Below the pieces are notes generated by a model, which searched no databases, was not told where the DNA came from, and saw only the letters and a program-made list of their open reading frames with translations. Positions 12,801-27,123 of a stretch of DNA of 64,000 nucleotides are shown here, piece after piece. A program made the translations under genes and the position numbers. Every line of letters starts with the position of its first letter. The first letter of the stretch is position 1. Origin of the DNA: Trogon surrucura (lineage: Eukaryota > Chordata > Aves > Trogoniformes > Trogonidae); contig CM036631.1 in the NCBI GenBank assembly GCA_020746105.1, positions 14,729,058 to 14,793,057 on the forward strand. The letters are read 5' to 3'.

Positions 12801-15800
12801 GACTGCTGAAGAGAAGCATTTCCTTTAAACCCTCTTTATAATGCTTTATGAAGGAGTAACTTGTAGCTTTTATTTATTTTTTGGGGGGGAACCGTCAAGT
12901 AAAAATCTGGAGTGAATGAAACTGATAGTCACCCAAGTATGTGCTGCAGTTTGGAAACGTCTGTGAGAGGCTGTCACTCAGAACAGGCCAAAAAGGGAGC
13001 CTGGAAGAAAAATTAGAAAGGAGGTGGAATGTTATTAAAGCTATAATTATAAACATAGGAGGCACCCTGATATCGTTTCTTTTCCTTAAAACTGCCCTGT
13101 GAGCAGAACTTGCTGCCAGGGGTTTTGCAGTGTGGGATTCAGGAACACGATTTTGGGGCAGAGAGGGAGGTGCACTTTGTCTCACCAGATTTACACATTC
13201 AAACAATGGACCATAAGAGCTATGAACTGTAGGATTTCTTATATCAGTGTTTTCTACTGGCTGTAACTCGGCTCCAGTAGGCAGGTAATTGATTGAAAGA
13301 AGTAGAGGCTGCCTCTTCGCTGGAAAACATTTAACTCCCGCCTGGCTCTGAAATGCAGAATCGCTGGTCTGCTCTCAGCGCCGTGTAGTGTGTGGGCACG
13401 GTCCGTCATCCGGCGCGTAGATGCAAATGTTTTGGAAAGGGCTTTAGAAAAGTATTTCCACCTCTGTTTTCCTTGGTACCAGCCGCTATTGCACCCTGAA
13501 AATAAAATGAGAGCTGATTCCTTTGCCTCTTAAGGAAAGGACACGTTAAACCGATGTTCATAGCGGTATGCGTTCAAATTTCATACGCTGCTTGTTTGGG
13601 TGGTTTCAGAAACGTCGCGTTGGAAGATAGGCACCAAAACTTCGCCGAGGTCAAAGGGACAGGCTCTAGCAGCAAGTAAATTGTGGAGGTGCCAGGAAGG
13701 ACCCGCTTTGCAGGAGACTGCCGTGGTCTGCGTGTTCTCACCCGGGGCAAGTGGGTGCCCGTCTCGGTGGCCGTGCTGATGGCACGCAGGAGCAGCAGCG
13801 GGCTCGGGGCGCTTACTTAATGTAATTAAACACTTTGACAGAGCCAGTGGGCAGCAGCTGTTTTGAAAATAACATGATGGAAACACGTCAGGACGTTTTG
13901 GTGGCAGTGAGCCCGTGCATACTTGCGCCCCGTCTCCCCTCTGATGCCCCACACCGTGCCCTCGCTTCAAATGTCCTTAAGGTTGGCTGCGTTAATGAGA
14001 GCCGCTGGTTAATTTGCTTAATTTGGGAAAGCTGTAGTTCATGGAGTGTGTGTTTAACTTAAGGAACATGGGTAGTCCCATTCAAAAGTCTGGGTCTGCT
14101 CATCCCTGGAGCTGTTAGTCTCCCTTCGGCAACAGAATTAAAACCGCTCGTAGCGATAGGAGAGCAAGACGGGCTCTGCTCCACGCTCTGAAGTGTTTAA
14201 ATTTAATGGCAAATTTCATAAACAGTCCCACAGGTGCTGGCACATATTGTTCATGAAAGGTAATCTGACCGTGCGTGCTGTTTTGTACTTTTTATGTCGC
14301 GTGTTTTAAAATTTTGTCTGTATGTTAATTTTTTTGTGGAGCTCATGGGCATATTCCAGTTGTGCTCTCCATGCCCCCGGCTGGGGCTTTCGTAGAAATT
14401 TTGAACTTAATGCAGGAAACGTAGATGGGGAATGTGGGGGGAAATTATTCTATGTTGTTAATATCATTTCCAGAACTTTCATGGTATATTGAAAATTATT
14501 TTATGGGTTTTTTTTTGTGATACCTGAGGCCATCAAAGTTACACCATGATAGTGAGAAATTCCACTTTCTGTGGCTTGGCTGCAGCAAGTGAGAATGAAG
14601 TGTGTCACATGGTCATGACTGTTGTGTAAATGAAGGGACTGAGGGCTGTTGCTGTTGGAATTTTTTTCTTTTTTCCTGCGGTGGCTGTTATGTTCACTTA
14701 TTTCATTCAGTTGTAGTCTTAGAAAAGCTTAAGATGTCTGTTTAGTTTTGTCTCAGGTGACTTCCTTGTGAAGGCTGTTACAGAAAAATATTTTATTGCT
14801 GTGTGGGAGTATTAAAAAGATTGCTGTGTCTAAAGAAGCTTGGATGACTCCAGATTTCCATCCTTCTGCTTTGTGCTGTTATTCCTCATCCTTGTTTCTA
14901 CTGCGACGCTGATGCTTTTGGAAATCCCTTTCAACGTGGTCCTACAGGTTAGTCAGCAATGACCCACGCTGATCTAGGCTGAGAAATGTTCATTTAGCAT
15001 CACCGACAGGAACGTCCTGCTTAAATATATGCAGGTTTGTGTTTTCCTCGATCAGGATTGAGGTGCCCTTAGTGTTGTACTGACTTGTTTTCGGTTTCTT
15101 CATATCGAAGGACTCGTAGTTGAGTGGTCGGAGCGGGAGCTAGCAGTCTGACCCGGCTTGTCCCCGTGACTCAAATTGCACTGAGTCAACACGCGTCTCG
15201 GCCAACGCAGGCTGCAAACTGAAGCATTAAGAATGACTTCAGTAGAATTTTTCATTGGGATTTAGCTTCCGTGAAGGAGAAGTGGGTTTAAAGCTATTTG
15301 AACAGGGGAGCCTTAACTGGAGAGGGTTGCTTTGTTTTGTTTTTATCCGTGTTTGTGTTCTGCTCCAGCGCGTATTTATTTTAAAATCTACATCAACACA
15401 TTCTCAATCTGAAATGTAGATCTCGGGCTGAGATGGTTGAAGTGTTTGAACCGAATCCAGTTTTAAAGCACCACAGTTATCTAAGAAGCACATCAAAGTT
15501 TCCTTCAGTGTTCATTTCTCATTATTATCTGTTCTGGAGCGCTGATTGTTTTTCAGTATAATTCGCATATGTGTTACTGTAAGTTCTCTTTTTTGATCTT
15601 GCACCAGACGTGCTCTCCTGTTTACAGAGAAGAATCTCCTCCAGTATCTATGGACCGAAGTTTTACTATGTCAAACCCAAACTTTTGCCCTGATTCCATA
15701 ATTTTAGATATCAGATCTGGGGACTGTCAGTTCACTTAAAAGTACTGATTTTGTTTTCTTTGAGTATGGGCACATGGTTTGCATTTCTATCAAGTTGCTC

Positions 15801-16180
15801 AGAAAGCTCCACAATGAGTTAACGGAAGCTCTGTTCCTCTATACCAGCTTCAAGCTGGCTGTGGCAGGACAGTTGATAATAAATCTAACATTTCTTGAAA
15901 CTTGAACCAGTGAAGTGAGTGTATTTACCCTTCAGCGTTGTGTGTTATGTGTCCGTGGAGTTTTGGACCCGGTTCTAAGAGCCTTAAATCTTAAATTGTT
16001 AAACCAGACTTGTCGTTGCTTATCTTCCTGGAAAAGGATGTGCTCCCATGGCTTGGGATGAGAACCAGACAAGTGCAAAATACTCCATCTGGGTAGGAAT
16101 AATTAGCAGTTTCTCAGACAAGGGTCTACAAGCCATAAACTAAGCATAAATTAGCAATATCTTATGTTGTAGGGAACATG
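3861..16180. other. Non-coding sequence, 12 kb, no gene recognised
   Basis: AT-rich with homopolymer T tracts (for example T15 at 7728-7742). About 11060-11830 and 13370-13830 are GC-richer, and the first carries overlapping chance frames on both strands. No protein family, splice-bounded exon, tRNA or hairpin could be supported. Confidence 0.5.
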
Positions 16181-16199
16181 TAGTAATTCTGCTCAGGGC

Positions 16200-16365
16200 T
16201 GGAAAAGCCTGACCTGGAGTACTTTGTCTAGTTTTGAACCTCTTTTTGCAGGAGAACCATGTATCATACAGCCTAAAGCTGAAAGGAGAGCAATGAAAAT
16301 GAGGAGAAATCCAGGAAAACATGTCTTAGAAGAAAGTAGTGGAAGTGAGGCCCAAGGCCAACGGG
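16200..16365 (+). mobile_element. Probable old CR1 LINE fragment
   Basis: The stretch from GGCTGGAAAAGCCTGACCTG through GGAGAGCAATGAAAATGAGG to GGAAAACATGTCTTAGAAG resembles the CR1 section just before its 3'-terminal coding end (typically AGGAGGGC.A..A.GATG followed by GAGAACATGTCTTATGA). It is heavily diverged and boundaries are approximate. Chance similarity cannot be excluded without a repeat search. Confidence 0.4.
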
Positions 16366-16379
16366 GTTTGCAGACTTCC

Positions 16380-19300
16380 ACCTGGTTTTCTAGGTAGAAT
16401 TATTGTTTGGGGGGGAATATACATTCCCTTTGTCCTCTTCTCAGGTGCCCTATGTTAATGGTGAAATTCATTTGTAACTGGTATGGAAAAATCCATCTTA
16501 CAAGAAGGGAAAGGAAACGGTGGGAAGCCCTCTGTGTACATGTGGCCTCTGTGCCAGCTGCTTTCAGGAACTCCTGGGTCATCATGTCCAAATCTTTGCT
16601 ATTTTGGGCAGCCACATCACAGAATCCCATTCATAAGTTTCTCAAGTACCATTACAAAAATAGTTTGATTTTAAAAAAAATTTATTTATTTACTTCTTTT
16701 CTTTCTTTGCCTCTGTTACTCTGATATGAACTTCATGCCTCTGATCTGGAGCCTCATCTCTCACGATCGTCTTTGAGTTTTTGAAATGTTAATGTAATCA
16801 CACGTGCACTTGCCCTTTGGCTTCTTGGTTGCCCAACTGGGGGAGCAGGAAAAGAGGGTAACAAAGGTGGAATTTTCTAGATTAAACCACCCAAGATTTT
16901 TTTTTTTATTGTCTTCTAGAAAGACAAACTTCTCCCTCCATCATTGCCACCATCCCCTCCATCATTTTGCATCCATTTAAATTTGAGTTCATGTAGGGGG
17001 TGATGAGTACTGCAGGCAACGTAGACCTACCACGTGGTACCGCTGGAGAAGATTAGGAACAGCCTGTGTTTGAGCACAAACCACCTTCCACTGTGCCGAG
17101 AGCCCTGTAAAGGAGTTACAGTCATAGGAAGGATATTTTTATGGGTGTTCCTTGAAATCAAGACATGGGCACAGGGTGGACAGGCAGTGGGTGAGCAGTT
17201 TGATCATGAGGTGTTCGCTGCATGTTGGTTCGACGCTGTTTTCTGCTTTTCTGCTCCTGAGAGCTCCTCTGCTGCCAGTAGTGACCAGAAGTTCAACAGA
17301 AAGTGCCTCCCAAGAACAAGATGCAGGTGGCTGTGGGAGCAGAAGACTCTTATTTTAGCAATTTCTTACAACATCGTGAGGGAGATTGGGAAATCCAGCA
17401 GCTTAAAATTGTTATCTGTAGTAAAAACAGTTTCTGCACAAGGAAGACAAGATTTACGAGGTTGTCCCATAACTGACACATGAGGGAGGAGCTGATGTAC
17501 CAGGTGAGGTTTTCTAGAGGTTGAGCAAGAAAAATCTCAGCTGTTTTTCTTGAGAAGCGAGGGTCATGAGGCAGTAGTATAAATACTCAGAAGATTCTCA
17601 GCTAATCACCTTCACCTCCTCCAGCAGAGGGAATATCCTCGTGGTGGACAACAAGCCCAGTTTCTGAGAGGATGTGTTTCGCACGGGAATTTAGGCAACA
17701 GAATAGATTTAGAAAGCTGAAGAAAGGTTTGGCCAGGTGTGGCTTTCCACGTGTTGTCACATTCTCTGAAAAGTTTGAGAAATTTAGTGTCACTGGGACT
17801 GAAACAGAAACACCCATGTCTTTGGTACCTACAAAGTAAGGAGAAGGCAGAACTGTCGGTAAATACTAAAACCAAAAGGATTCTCCCACAAACCAGAAGA
17901 AAGAGACTCCAGCTCAAGGACAGAATGGACCTCATGCCAGTGGTGGGGATATTGATTTATTTTAGGATTGCAAAAGCCTGGCAGCCCAGCTTAAATTGCC
18001 AGCCATTGCACCCATGAGGACTGCGACCTAGTGCACCTCGTTTGGTCCCCGATGGCGAAGCAGCAAAGCTCCGTTCAGAAGGGCTGAGATTTCCTAAGGC
18101 ATAGCACAGTCACTGGTTGGGCTGCTACTAAGAATTTCCATATTTAAACAGTACTCCAGATTGTTTATTGAAGTGGGTAAGCGATCCGCCATCCAAACCT
18201 CCGGGAATCGCACCATAAATTTCCCAAATAAATAGGCATAAGGAGAGAAGCCAAACAGGATACAAGTGCTGAAAAGCCTCGAGATTAGCAAGATGTGTCC
18301 CTTTCTGTCAAACCAGCGAGTAATTATTTTACTATGACAAATAGCATTTCAGATACAGATTTTTCTGTAATTGGCCGATTTTGGTGCTTGGCTTCTTGTT
18401 TAAAAGGTCACAGGCTGAGTCCCTTCTAAGAGCCTGAGGGCTGATTAGTGAATGGAAAGATTAGTAGAGAAAGCACTTGATATTTTTTTTTTGTCCAGAG
18501 AGATCCTGATAGTGCACTGTGAGAATCTTTACAGGGGCTGGAGGAGGTTGTGATGAGGCACTTTTTTTTTCCCCCCATTGGAACATCACGTGACAGCATT
18601 GGTCTCTAGGTATTTCCCTCTGTGAGGACGGGCATTCCAAAAGCTTTAGACTGGGTGAAGTCACTTATACTTGCTCCAATTTTCAGTACCATTAGAGCAT
18701 CCAGCCTTCCACAAAATACAATTTTGTGATGTACTGTTGTGGGACATGAATCAAGAAGACTTTCTGTATTCTCTGGGGTTCCCTTGAAGCATCTTGCTGG
18801 ACTGTTTTGTCTGGAGCTGTGCTGTGGTGGCATTCACTGTCCTTCCTGCCTTTGGTCACAAGGGCTTCGCAGGCAAGAACCAGCCGTCAGCTAGGGAAGG
18901 AATAAGGAATATAAACTGTTGATCTGAATTATAAATACTTCCTGAAGGAATATAGTTAGAGACCAAAGTTATCAGGAAAGAAGTCTCAGTTTCATATAAA
19001 CAAAGATCACGCTGGTGTTAAAATTAGGCAAAGAAAATAAACAGATTCAGCAAAATCACACGTGTTGAAATATTTCTTCATGTAAGTAGGTGTGGTTGTT
19101 GATAGAGGTGCGGTCGCTGTTCACTGTTTGGGGGCACTAATATCATTTATTACTGTATGAATTCATGATGCACAAAGCTCCCATACTTCAGCCTGCTCTC
19201 CTCACCACTGCTGGAGGAGCTGCTTGGGTGGAAGCAGTTCCTCAGGGAGGAGGTCTGACATAGCTTCCCCTAGCCAAGGCCCCCCACCAATTTGCACACA

Positions 19301-22300
19301 CCTCCCACCCCAGTATATTGAGCTGTAAAGCCAGGGGAAATCAATTGCACGTGCATTTTATCCCTGGAAGAGCATGCTTGGGATGCTCCTCTGCGGCTCC
19401 CAGGTTGGCAAGAGACAAATTTACATCGCTTGGAAGATCGTCTTGTTTTTCTGGAGATATTCATTGTGTGAAGGAGGTGGACAGGGCCAGGCGGGTGCCT
19501 TTGCGCGGGGGCTGGCTGCGGGCGATGCCCTGGGGCCGTAGAGTCAGGTGAGGTGCCTGCCCCATAGGACCTCTGTACCAAGCAGCTGGTGGAAAGGTGT
19601 TCACGGAGAGCGACAGCGTGAAAATAAAAACGTACGCCCCTAGGAATCTTGCTGAACCGCTGCAACTGGTTCACATATTTTAAATATGGTTATGTCTCCC
19701 AAATTAATGCGCCGTGCAATAGCCGATCCAGCGTGGGGACACCTGTTCCGCTGTTGCTCTATCACATCACTTCACAGAATGTCTCTGATACACAGACAAG
19801 TCATAATAAAAAAATAGCAACAGCTATGGGTTCCGGACATCCACAAGGTTAGCAGAGCGAACAGTTGAAGGGCGTTACTAGCGAGCTACCTCCCTTAAAT
19901 TCGAAATCAGTCAGAATTGTGCCACCTTCTTTTGTACTTACATAGTTGCCCTCTATTCCTTTAAATACCAGTGTTGACATCATTACTGTGGTCAGGGAGA
20001 AGAACTTTTTTTTTCTCTTAATCAGCAATTAATTGCAGTTTTAAAAGCCATCACTTCCCAGTAATTTCTGAAGAGCTCGAATATCTAAATATCTAAAAAA
20101 AAAATAGAAGAGACTATTCATGAGACTGAAAACCTAGATGGGAAGAATGTGTTTTGTAAACTGATTGAACTAACCAACCAACACAGAGTATGTATTGTTA
20201 AAAAATGATAAAGCTTTCAAATAGCAGTTTACAATATATTTTGAAAAAGTTTGTGGAATAACAAATATACTAAAGGACAGTATCCAAAGAAACTACTTCT
20301 ATAAATATTTTGGTAAAACAAGATTTTTTTTTTTTTTATACAGAGTATTGTTTTTCTAAATGTTTCAATGTTTGAAGATAACCAATATATTAAAGTTTAA
20401 TTCCATTTTGTTCCATTGTTTACGGTTTTTGCTCACTGAACTGATAAACATTTACCAGATAAATGAGCAGTACATTTTCCTTTTTCAAAAAAAAAGAAAG
20501 ACAGCATATGAAATATTATTCTGCTAACCAAAACAGAAAAACGCAATAAAACCTTGTCTTAAGCTTATAAACATAATCACACTTTAGCGGAAAATAAATT
20601 CCTCTCCTAAATTCTAGGATGAAACCTTGGCCCTCAATAAATAACAAGGTTACAATATCTTCAATGTCTTTCTCAGGAAATATGAAAACAAATATTGTTT
20701 TCTCTCCTTCTCTCTGTCTGCGCTGATGTCAAATGCTTGCTCTTGGCAGGAGTTGCAGTTTCCTTTCTTACCCAGAGCATCTTCAGGCTGACCATCAGTG
20801 TGCATCAGCGTGATGCCTTTTGGTCTGCTTCATGGTGGTATTTTGCTAAAGTCTTGGAAATGGAGAAACAGTTAAAAAAACTAAAACATTTAGTGGTGGA
20901 GCCTTACATTGAACAGTCCAGGAGTGACCGATACCATTCACTTGCTGGACCATTATGGAACAGTTATAATTTGGGAATTAACAGAATATTTGACTACGAA
21001 AGAGACATGCTGTTTGAAATTTCTAGTTTTTGTTCTGGTGGGCCATGTGTTTATGGTGCTCAGAGTTGCTTCCTCAAGGGAGGAGGATTTATGCCTTGTA
21101 CTAAAAAGAGAATATTGAGAGTATGTCATGGGAAGACTAATGCCCACCTGGTGATGCTTGTAGCGGTCAGTCTCTTTCTGGGGATGATTTCTCAAAGAAT
21201 AATGAACAAGAAAGAAAGGACTCTCCCTTTTTTTTTTTATCTCCCTTATTGGAGATAACACACTGGGCTATAGATGCCTTTTGTTATTTCTGATTTCATT
21301 AGAGCATTCATGCCATATGTGATCATCTTAATGATTAGGAAAATTGTCCCTTTTTTTGGAGGACACGTCTTTCATTTTGCCAAGACATCCTTGTTTATAT
21401 CTGGGTTGAACACACTGACCTTTCAATATATGTCTGTCTTAGGTTCTCATGATATGAACTCACTGAGTTGTGGTGGTGTTTTGTTTTTATTTTTTCCTGG
21501 GACAGGGTGTTAAGTGCCTGCGTGCTGGCTGTGGATGTGACTGCCCTCATGCAGAAATCTCCTTCTATAAGGACCATACCTTTGGTGTGGATTCTGAGCT
21601 CCTTTTGCAAAAGTACTGCTGCAGAACAAACAAGAGCAAGTTAGGAATGTAACCTGGGTAGAGATTTTTGGCCCAGTTGCCTTTAACCACCTGCAAACCG
21701 CACAGAGCCCTCCATGCTCTGCTTCTTTCCATTTTATAGTCGACAGTAATTTCATGGCAATCTTCTCCTCTTTGGTCTTTGGTAGCAGATGTGGATTGAC
21801 CAGTGTGGATAATCCAGGCTTTTTTTTTGTAAGTCTGTCCACTGTCACAAAACCTACAGGGCACAGTTCGTGCTTGGGCTGGGCCTTGACTGCTCCTTTG
21901 AGATGAAGCTGTATTAGACAGTAAAGACTGTCAAAAGCTTGTTAAGAAAGAGACTTGTTGAGTCTGGGCTCAGCGCTGCTGTCATCATCGCCTTCCCTTC
22001 CGAAGGCCAAACTGCAAAGAATGTCCATCTCTGCTCAGACATTTCAAGTGTGCCTTTCATCTGGGGGTCTCCAAATGCCTTACCCAGTTGCTGGCCCAGT
22101 CCTTCCTCTTGCTGGCCCTGTTTTGCTGATGCATTAGTTTTCTGCTCCAAGAATTTAGCCACTCGAGATGGGACCACCAGGAATCCTAAGCAGTAGTATC
22201 TTGTTTTCCTGCAGCGTGTGTTTCTGCATCCTCTGGCACAGGCCAAGCGAGCTGGCCGGCGCGTGGCACCTTCCTGGAGCATCAGCCTCTTTGTGTCTGT

Positions 22301-22893
22301 CAGATCTCAGCTCTTGCTTAAAAGGAAAGAGGAGACTGCCTGGCTGCCTAGTCACTTCTTAAGTATTCTGCCTCCAGTGTGCCTCAACTTAGTTCAAGAC
22401 TGGAGGAGAAGGGAGTGGTGTTCTCATGGATAGACAGGAGTTAATAGAGCTTTTCCCTTCTTCGGTTTGCATTCAGTTGCTCGTGGAGAGAGAATATTTC
22501 AATTGCCAGTGAAACTTAGCGGGTTTTTTGTTGCTCCGCATCCGAGTTAAAGAAAACTTGCTAGAACCAAGCTTTTGCTCAGTGGAGGATTTTGATTTTT
22601 TTCTCATTTCCTCCAAGAGCACAGAGCTAGAGGCTGCACTGGGACCTTGGGTGAATATCGCTATCGAGTGAGCTCTACCTGCTTTGGCACACCCAAAGAA
22701 CATATGTAAGGTGGAGCTCTGCCGTAAAGAGCCCGACCCCACCCAGAGCCACTGGGAGCCGGCGTAGGGCTGTGGTTACTGAGTGTGGTGACTGTAGTCA
22801 AAAACATCTTTGTCAGGTTGGCAAAGCCTTCCAAGACATCCATGCCTATTGCGGTCTGAACGCCCTCGCTGCTTTGATGCATGGAAATTTAAA
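16380..22893. other. Non-coding sequence, no gene recognised
   Basis: Mostly AT-rich. It contains a 187-codon open frame (20695-21258, +) with no recognisable domain and no supporting splice sites, a T14 tract at 20324-20337, and a small GC-rich patch near 19490-19560. No exon resembling the missing ANO1 5' exon could be identified. Confidence 0.5.
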
Positions 22894-22956
22894 CATAGAA
22901 TCATAGAATGGCCTAGGCTGGAAGGAACCTTAGAGATTATTTAATCCAACCTCCAA
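22894..22956 (-). mobile_element. CR1 LINE fragment, 3' end
   Basis: Begins CATAGAATCATAGAATGG and continues GGCTGGAAGGAACCTTAGAG ATTATTTAATCCAACC, the reverse complement of the CR1 3' terminus with its two tail units intact. It is recognisable over about 60 bp only. Confidence 0.85.
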
Positions 22957-25900
22957 ATGTTTTGAGATTAGGAGTTTAAATGGGAAACCTCTTGAATCGG
23001 GAGCAGCGTTGCCAGTCAGTACGTGCCGCGGCCTCAGTCTATGACTGATGTTTTAACAGTAAAACTGATCATCTTTGGATCCTCGTTTTCACACGGTTGG
23101 TATAAGGAGCTATTTGTAATAGCCTGGTAAAGAAAAATACACTTAGTTTTAATTAGATATTTAGATACCTTTAAAAGCTGCTGTTAGAGTTTAGCTATGC
23201 ATTGTCCCAATACATACCAGTTCTCTCCTCATAATCTTTTTTAGTATTTTTTTTTCCTTTCACTCTACTGCTTCCATTGGTAAAATCTTCCTTCCCTTGG
23301 AACACGCATACATAGTAGTGCATCATGTTACCTCAAAAGGTAACTAACAGGAGTCATAGAGCACAGATTCAATTCCTACCACACATGTAACTCGGGATAC
23401 GACATTGCAGAGTGCGTTCAAGAAAGTCATCAGTATGTATTTTGGAAGTCAGCAGTAACTTGCTTAAGAAAGAGGATTAAAGCCTTTAGTCCTGATGCAT
23501 TTCAGTGAATCACCCTAGTGCCTCTGCTCCCTTTAAAGCCAACGCAGAATGCAAAAGAAAATGTTGCAAAAACTATACTGTGTGTTTAGCAAAGTAACTG
23601 GGAGCAGCATATTGCTCATTTTGGCTGTTTTGCTATGGAGTGCTATCAAATTACAGAACGATCTGCAGTGGACTTGAGCATGGTTTTAATGCTGCTTCTT
23701 GAGGAATAGCAGCGGAAGCAAATCTGAAATATTTTCCCAGTGTCTGGCAGAAGAAGAGGGCTTAATTTAAGTGTTTCAGAAATACATCTGAAAACAGACT
23801 TACTTAACAGATTAAAATTAAATTAATACTTGTTGGTAGTTTTTCTTGGAGGGGGGGAGGAGGAGGGGGCTTTGTGTGTTTTTATAAAATGTGGGATTTT
23901 CCAGGGTCTAAACAAATGGGCAGTATGAGTCTTGTTATGGTAGAACTTACATTGCTGGTCCTTTATATGCTGTTTAAAATGCCATTTCAACCAAAATGTT
24001 TGGTTTGCTATGATTATGGTTTTTAGGTGATTTTTTGCTCTTTGTTTTTACATTTCACAAGGGTTGTGTCAGATGTGTTCAAGCCTAGGGCTACATACTG
24101 CAAAGAAGGTAAATTAATCTTTAAAAATAAAAATAGAAGGGCAGAAATAGAAATGATGTCATAGTTGTGCATCCTTTTAACCTTCTTTTAACATGCTGCT
24201 GTTAATAATAGATCAATAACTTTAAAGCTGGAGACAACCTTCCAGGAAAGCTGCAATCCCACCCTAGAGACCCACCGTTGATAAGTCAGTACTGAGAAAT
24301 ATGTAACTAAGCAAGCTGAGGTCTCAAATAATCCTGCCAGGAGCTGATTTTTTCTCCACCCATGTGACAAGAGTTGGTTTTTGGACTCCCAAATACTGGA
24401 CTCGAAGTCTCTGAATGGTCTCTACCATTCAGTATAATACAAAGGTATATTAAGATTGTCCTGTTTTAAAGGTATTTCTCTTCTGTGAAGGAAACAGCCC
24501 TTGGAGTCTAAGTTTCATTTTGCCAAACAATGATCTTTTTTTCTTTTTTAATGGGCTAGATCATAACCTCCTGTTTGCTTCACTAAGGTAATACCCTGCA
24601 CGGATCTAGGCTACAGCCAAATTTTACAATAATTGCGACACCCAAGGCGGTGGGCAAGTTCCAGGGTCTCCTGCTCATCATGGTGTTTGCAGAAGATGAA
24701 AGAGGCAGGGAGCCCCTTCTCTTCAGACGGGTGGGCAGGAGGTGTCAGCACCCCTGAAAGCCTTAATCTTGCCCTGGGGGTAGGTCAGTGGCCCTTTATA
24801 GCAGCCCTTTGCCTGCCAGGCTGGTCGATGGTATCAGTGCAACCTCCAGCATCTCCAGGAGTAACGCCCAGCTGCTCACAGCTGGGGAAAATTCAAATCG
24901 AACGGTCACAGATGCGGATCTAATCAGCGCTTAACTTCTGGACTTCGAACAGAACAAAAGTTCAGGACATGTACGAGCGCTCCTTGGAGAGCCCCCGCGG
25001 TTCCTGACCCGGCTGTTGGGCTCAGGCCAGTGCCTCGTAAACAGGTGTCAGCGTCCCAAAAAAAGCCCTCCCCTCGCTGCCAGCCGCGGGGATCCTCGCT
25101 GGCGCTCCCGTGGCAGAGCCGCGCGGGCCAGCGGGAATGACCCCGTAGGTCAGGAATGAGACGTGCTGCTGGGGTGGCACGCTGAGGCTCCCTTGACATT
25201 TGCCTTGCTTTATTTTTCCTGAGGACGAAGCAAGGGTTTCGGGCTCCATATCTGACAGTATTTTAATATATCGGGTGGCAAAAAAAAAAAAAAAAAAAAA
25301 AAAAAGGAAGTAAAAGGTGAGTCGCTCATAAGAATTATTATTATTTTCATTTTAGCCCAAGGGTTAACCTGTAGCTTTGAATTTGGAAGATACTGGAAGT
25401 TAGAAATGGGTAAGAACGTGCTGGAGGATTCTGCTGCTAGGGGGCAATATGTAGCAAGCAAAACCACATTAATGCCTGTTTCTCGCAGGATCTGGCAACG
25501 TTTTTTAAAAATAATCCAAATGCAAAAAAAAAAAAAAGTGACATATTGCGTACACTAGCATTTCTGCTGCAAAAGGAGCCTAGTATAAAAAAAATATACA
25601 ACCTGCATTTATACGTGTATGTGTATTTTTTTTTTTTTCTCACATATATGTGTGTGTTCGTGACTTCCTTAATGGAGCTGTTCCTAAACACAAGTGCTGC
25701 CTAAAAGCCTGTTCTTTTGTTGTACGAGCTATGAAAAATACGGGGTTATTAGCGGCAAATACGGGAATTACCTGGCAGCGCCTGTGCTAAGGAAAGTAAA
25801 AGTTCTGTACGTGTCTGAGGTACATCATTAGACATTCTATGCTTGGCAGGGCGTTCTGCAATTCTTAGCAAATATTGGGAAATGACAAAGCAATATGTAA

Positions 25901-27123
25901 TAAAGTGTAAGAGAAGCATCGAGTGGGTCTGAGCTTGTGTCCCAGGAATACTCAGAGCTTCTGCTGTCTCTGAATCCAAGGATTTCTGAGCACCAGCTGT
26001 GGGTGCAGAGGAGAAAGGGCTGATTGGTGACATGTCTGTATTGAAATACGTTGAGCCCTTCTTCAAGTCTTTGTTGTGGCATTTTGTGGTTAGTAAAAAG
26101 AAGAGAGAGGGTTAGTCAGTGTTAGAAGGCAGCAAAGCCAGCAATTTTCACAATACTCTCTCTTCAGCTCTCAACAAAGAGATTAAAATGTGACTCTGGC
26201 TGAATTAGGACATTAATGCACTTTGTGCTCTTCATATTACATCTACTGTCTTGCCATAAATAATTTTGAACACGAATTTATTTTGAGATTAAATTTTTGT
26301 CGTTGTTTAATATGATTAACGCAAAATGGATACTTGTGTATTTAAGTCTTTAAAACACTCTATTTGACATAAAAAAAAAAGATGCTTTGTGTTCTGCAAC
26401 AGAATGCTTTGACCTCTGCCAGATCAGCATAAGTGAACAAGTTATAATCCCTGTGCGTTTGTAATTACCAAAGTGGTTTGGATGGCTTTCCTTAGTATTA
26501 AATCCTGACATCATCTCGAAGTACAGACATCCAAGTTGTCGTAATTAAGATTGTATCAATGAAGTTCTCGCATTTCACATCTTTTCCAGCAGTCATAATC
26601 AACCAAAATTGTGTGATTCATTGCCTACCTATTGCCTGTTTGTTCTTTCTGATATTGCCAGGCTACCGGTGTGTAAACAGAAAGGTAAATATACGCCTGC
26701 GGCTGGGAGATTGTTTGGGCTTGCACAATAGGACTGAATCATTCGAGCAGGTCTCCTTGCTCCGTGCCGTGGACTTAAATGCCTCTCAGAAGCTCAACTC
26801 CAGAGCACAGGCAGCTCGTCTGGACTCAGTGAAGCTTGTGATTTCCCAGATCCTTTAGGAGATATACCAAATACTCAGATTCACAGTCAGGGAAAGGTGC
26901 TTCTCTTCTAGTATCCTCCGTAATCTGCTGAAGTGACTAGGTTTTACTTAGCGCTTACGTGAAAGGAGGAAAAAGAAGAGAGGCTTTGACAGCAATTAAG
27001 CTATTGTGGGGGTTTTTTTTCAGGCATTCTTCCAAATAAAAATGCAGGTGGTTATGCTTACGGCGTTCCAAAAGTTGTGTTATTATATGAGTATTTTACA
27101 GCTATAGAACAAAAGCTTGAGTA
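22957..27123. other. Non-coding sequence with a CpG-rich patch
   Basis: No gene was recognised. About 24985-25150 is GC- and CpG-rich (roughly 14 CpG in 170 bp) in otherwise AT-rich DNA. A 26-base A run follows at 25280-25305. A short alternating GT/AT stretch lies near 25610-25660. Confidence 0.5.
25280..25305. repeat. Poly(A) tract, 26 bases
   Basis: The longest mononucleotide run I found in the window. Upstream sequence is not a recognisable retrocopy or SINE, so it is described as a simple repeat. Confidence 0.9.

Noticed and set aside
17034-17483. 149-codon open frame, + strand
   Set aside because: No domain, no splice support and no match to ANO1 or its known human neighbours.
20695-21258. 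187-codon open frame on the + strand, the longest in the window
   Set aside because: Composition is unlike a protein family I know, no domain is visible, and there is no splice or promoter context. It lies in AT-rich DNA where long frames arise by chance. Conservation across birds would be needed to revive it.
25280-25305. A26 run as the tail of a processed pseudogene
   Set aside because: Upstream sequence shows no gene-like or SINE-like body and no matching flanking duplications.
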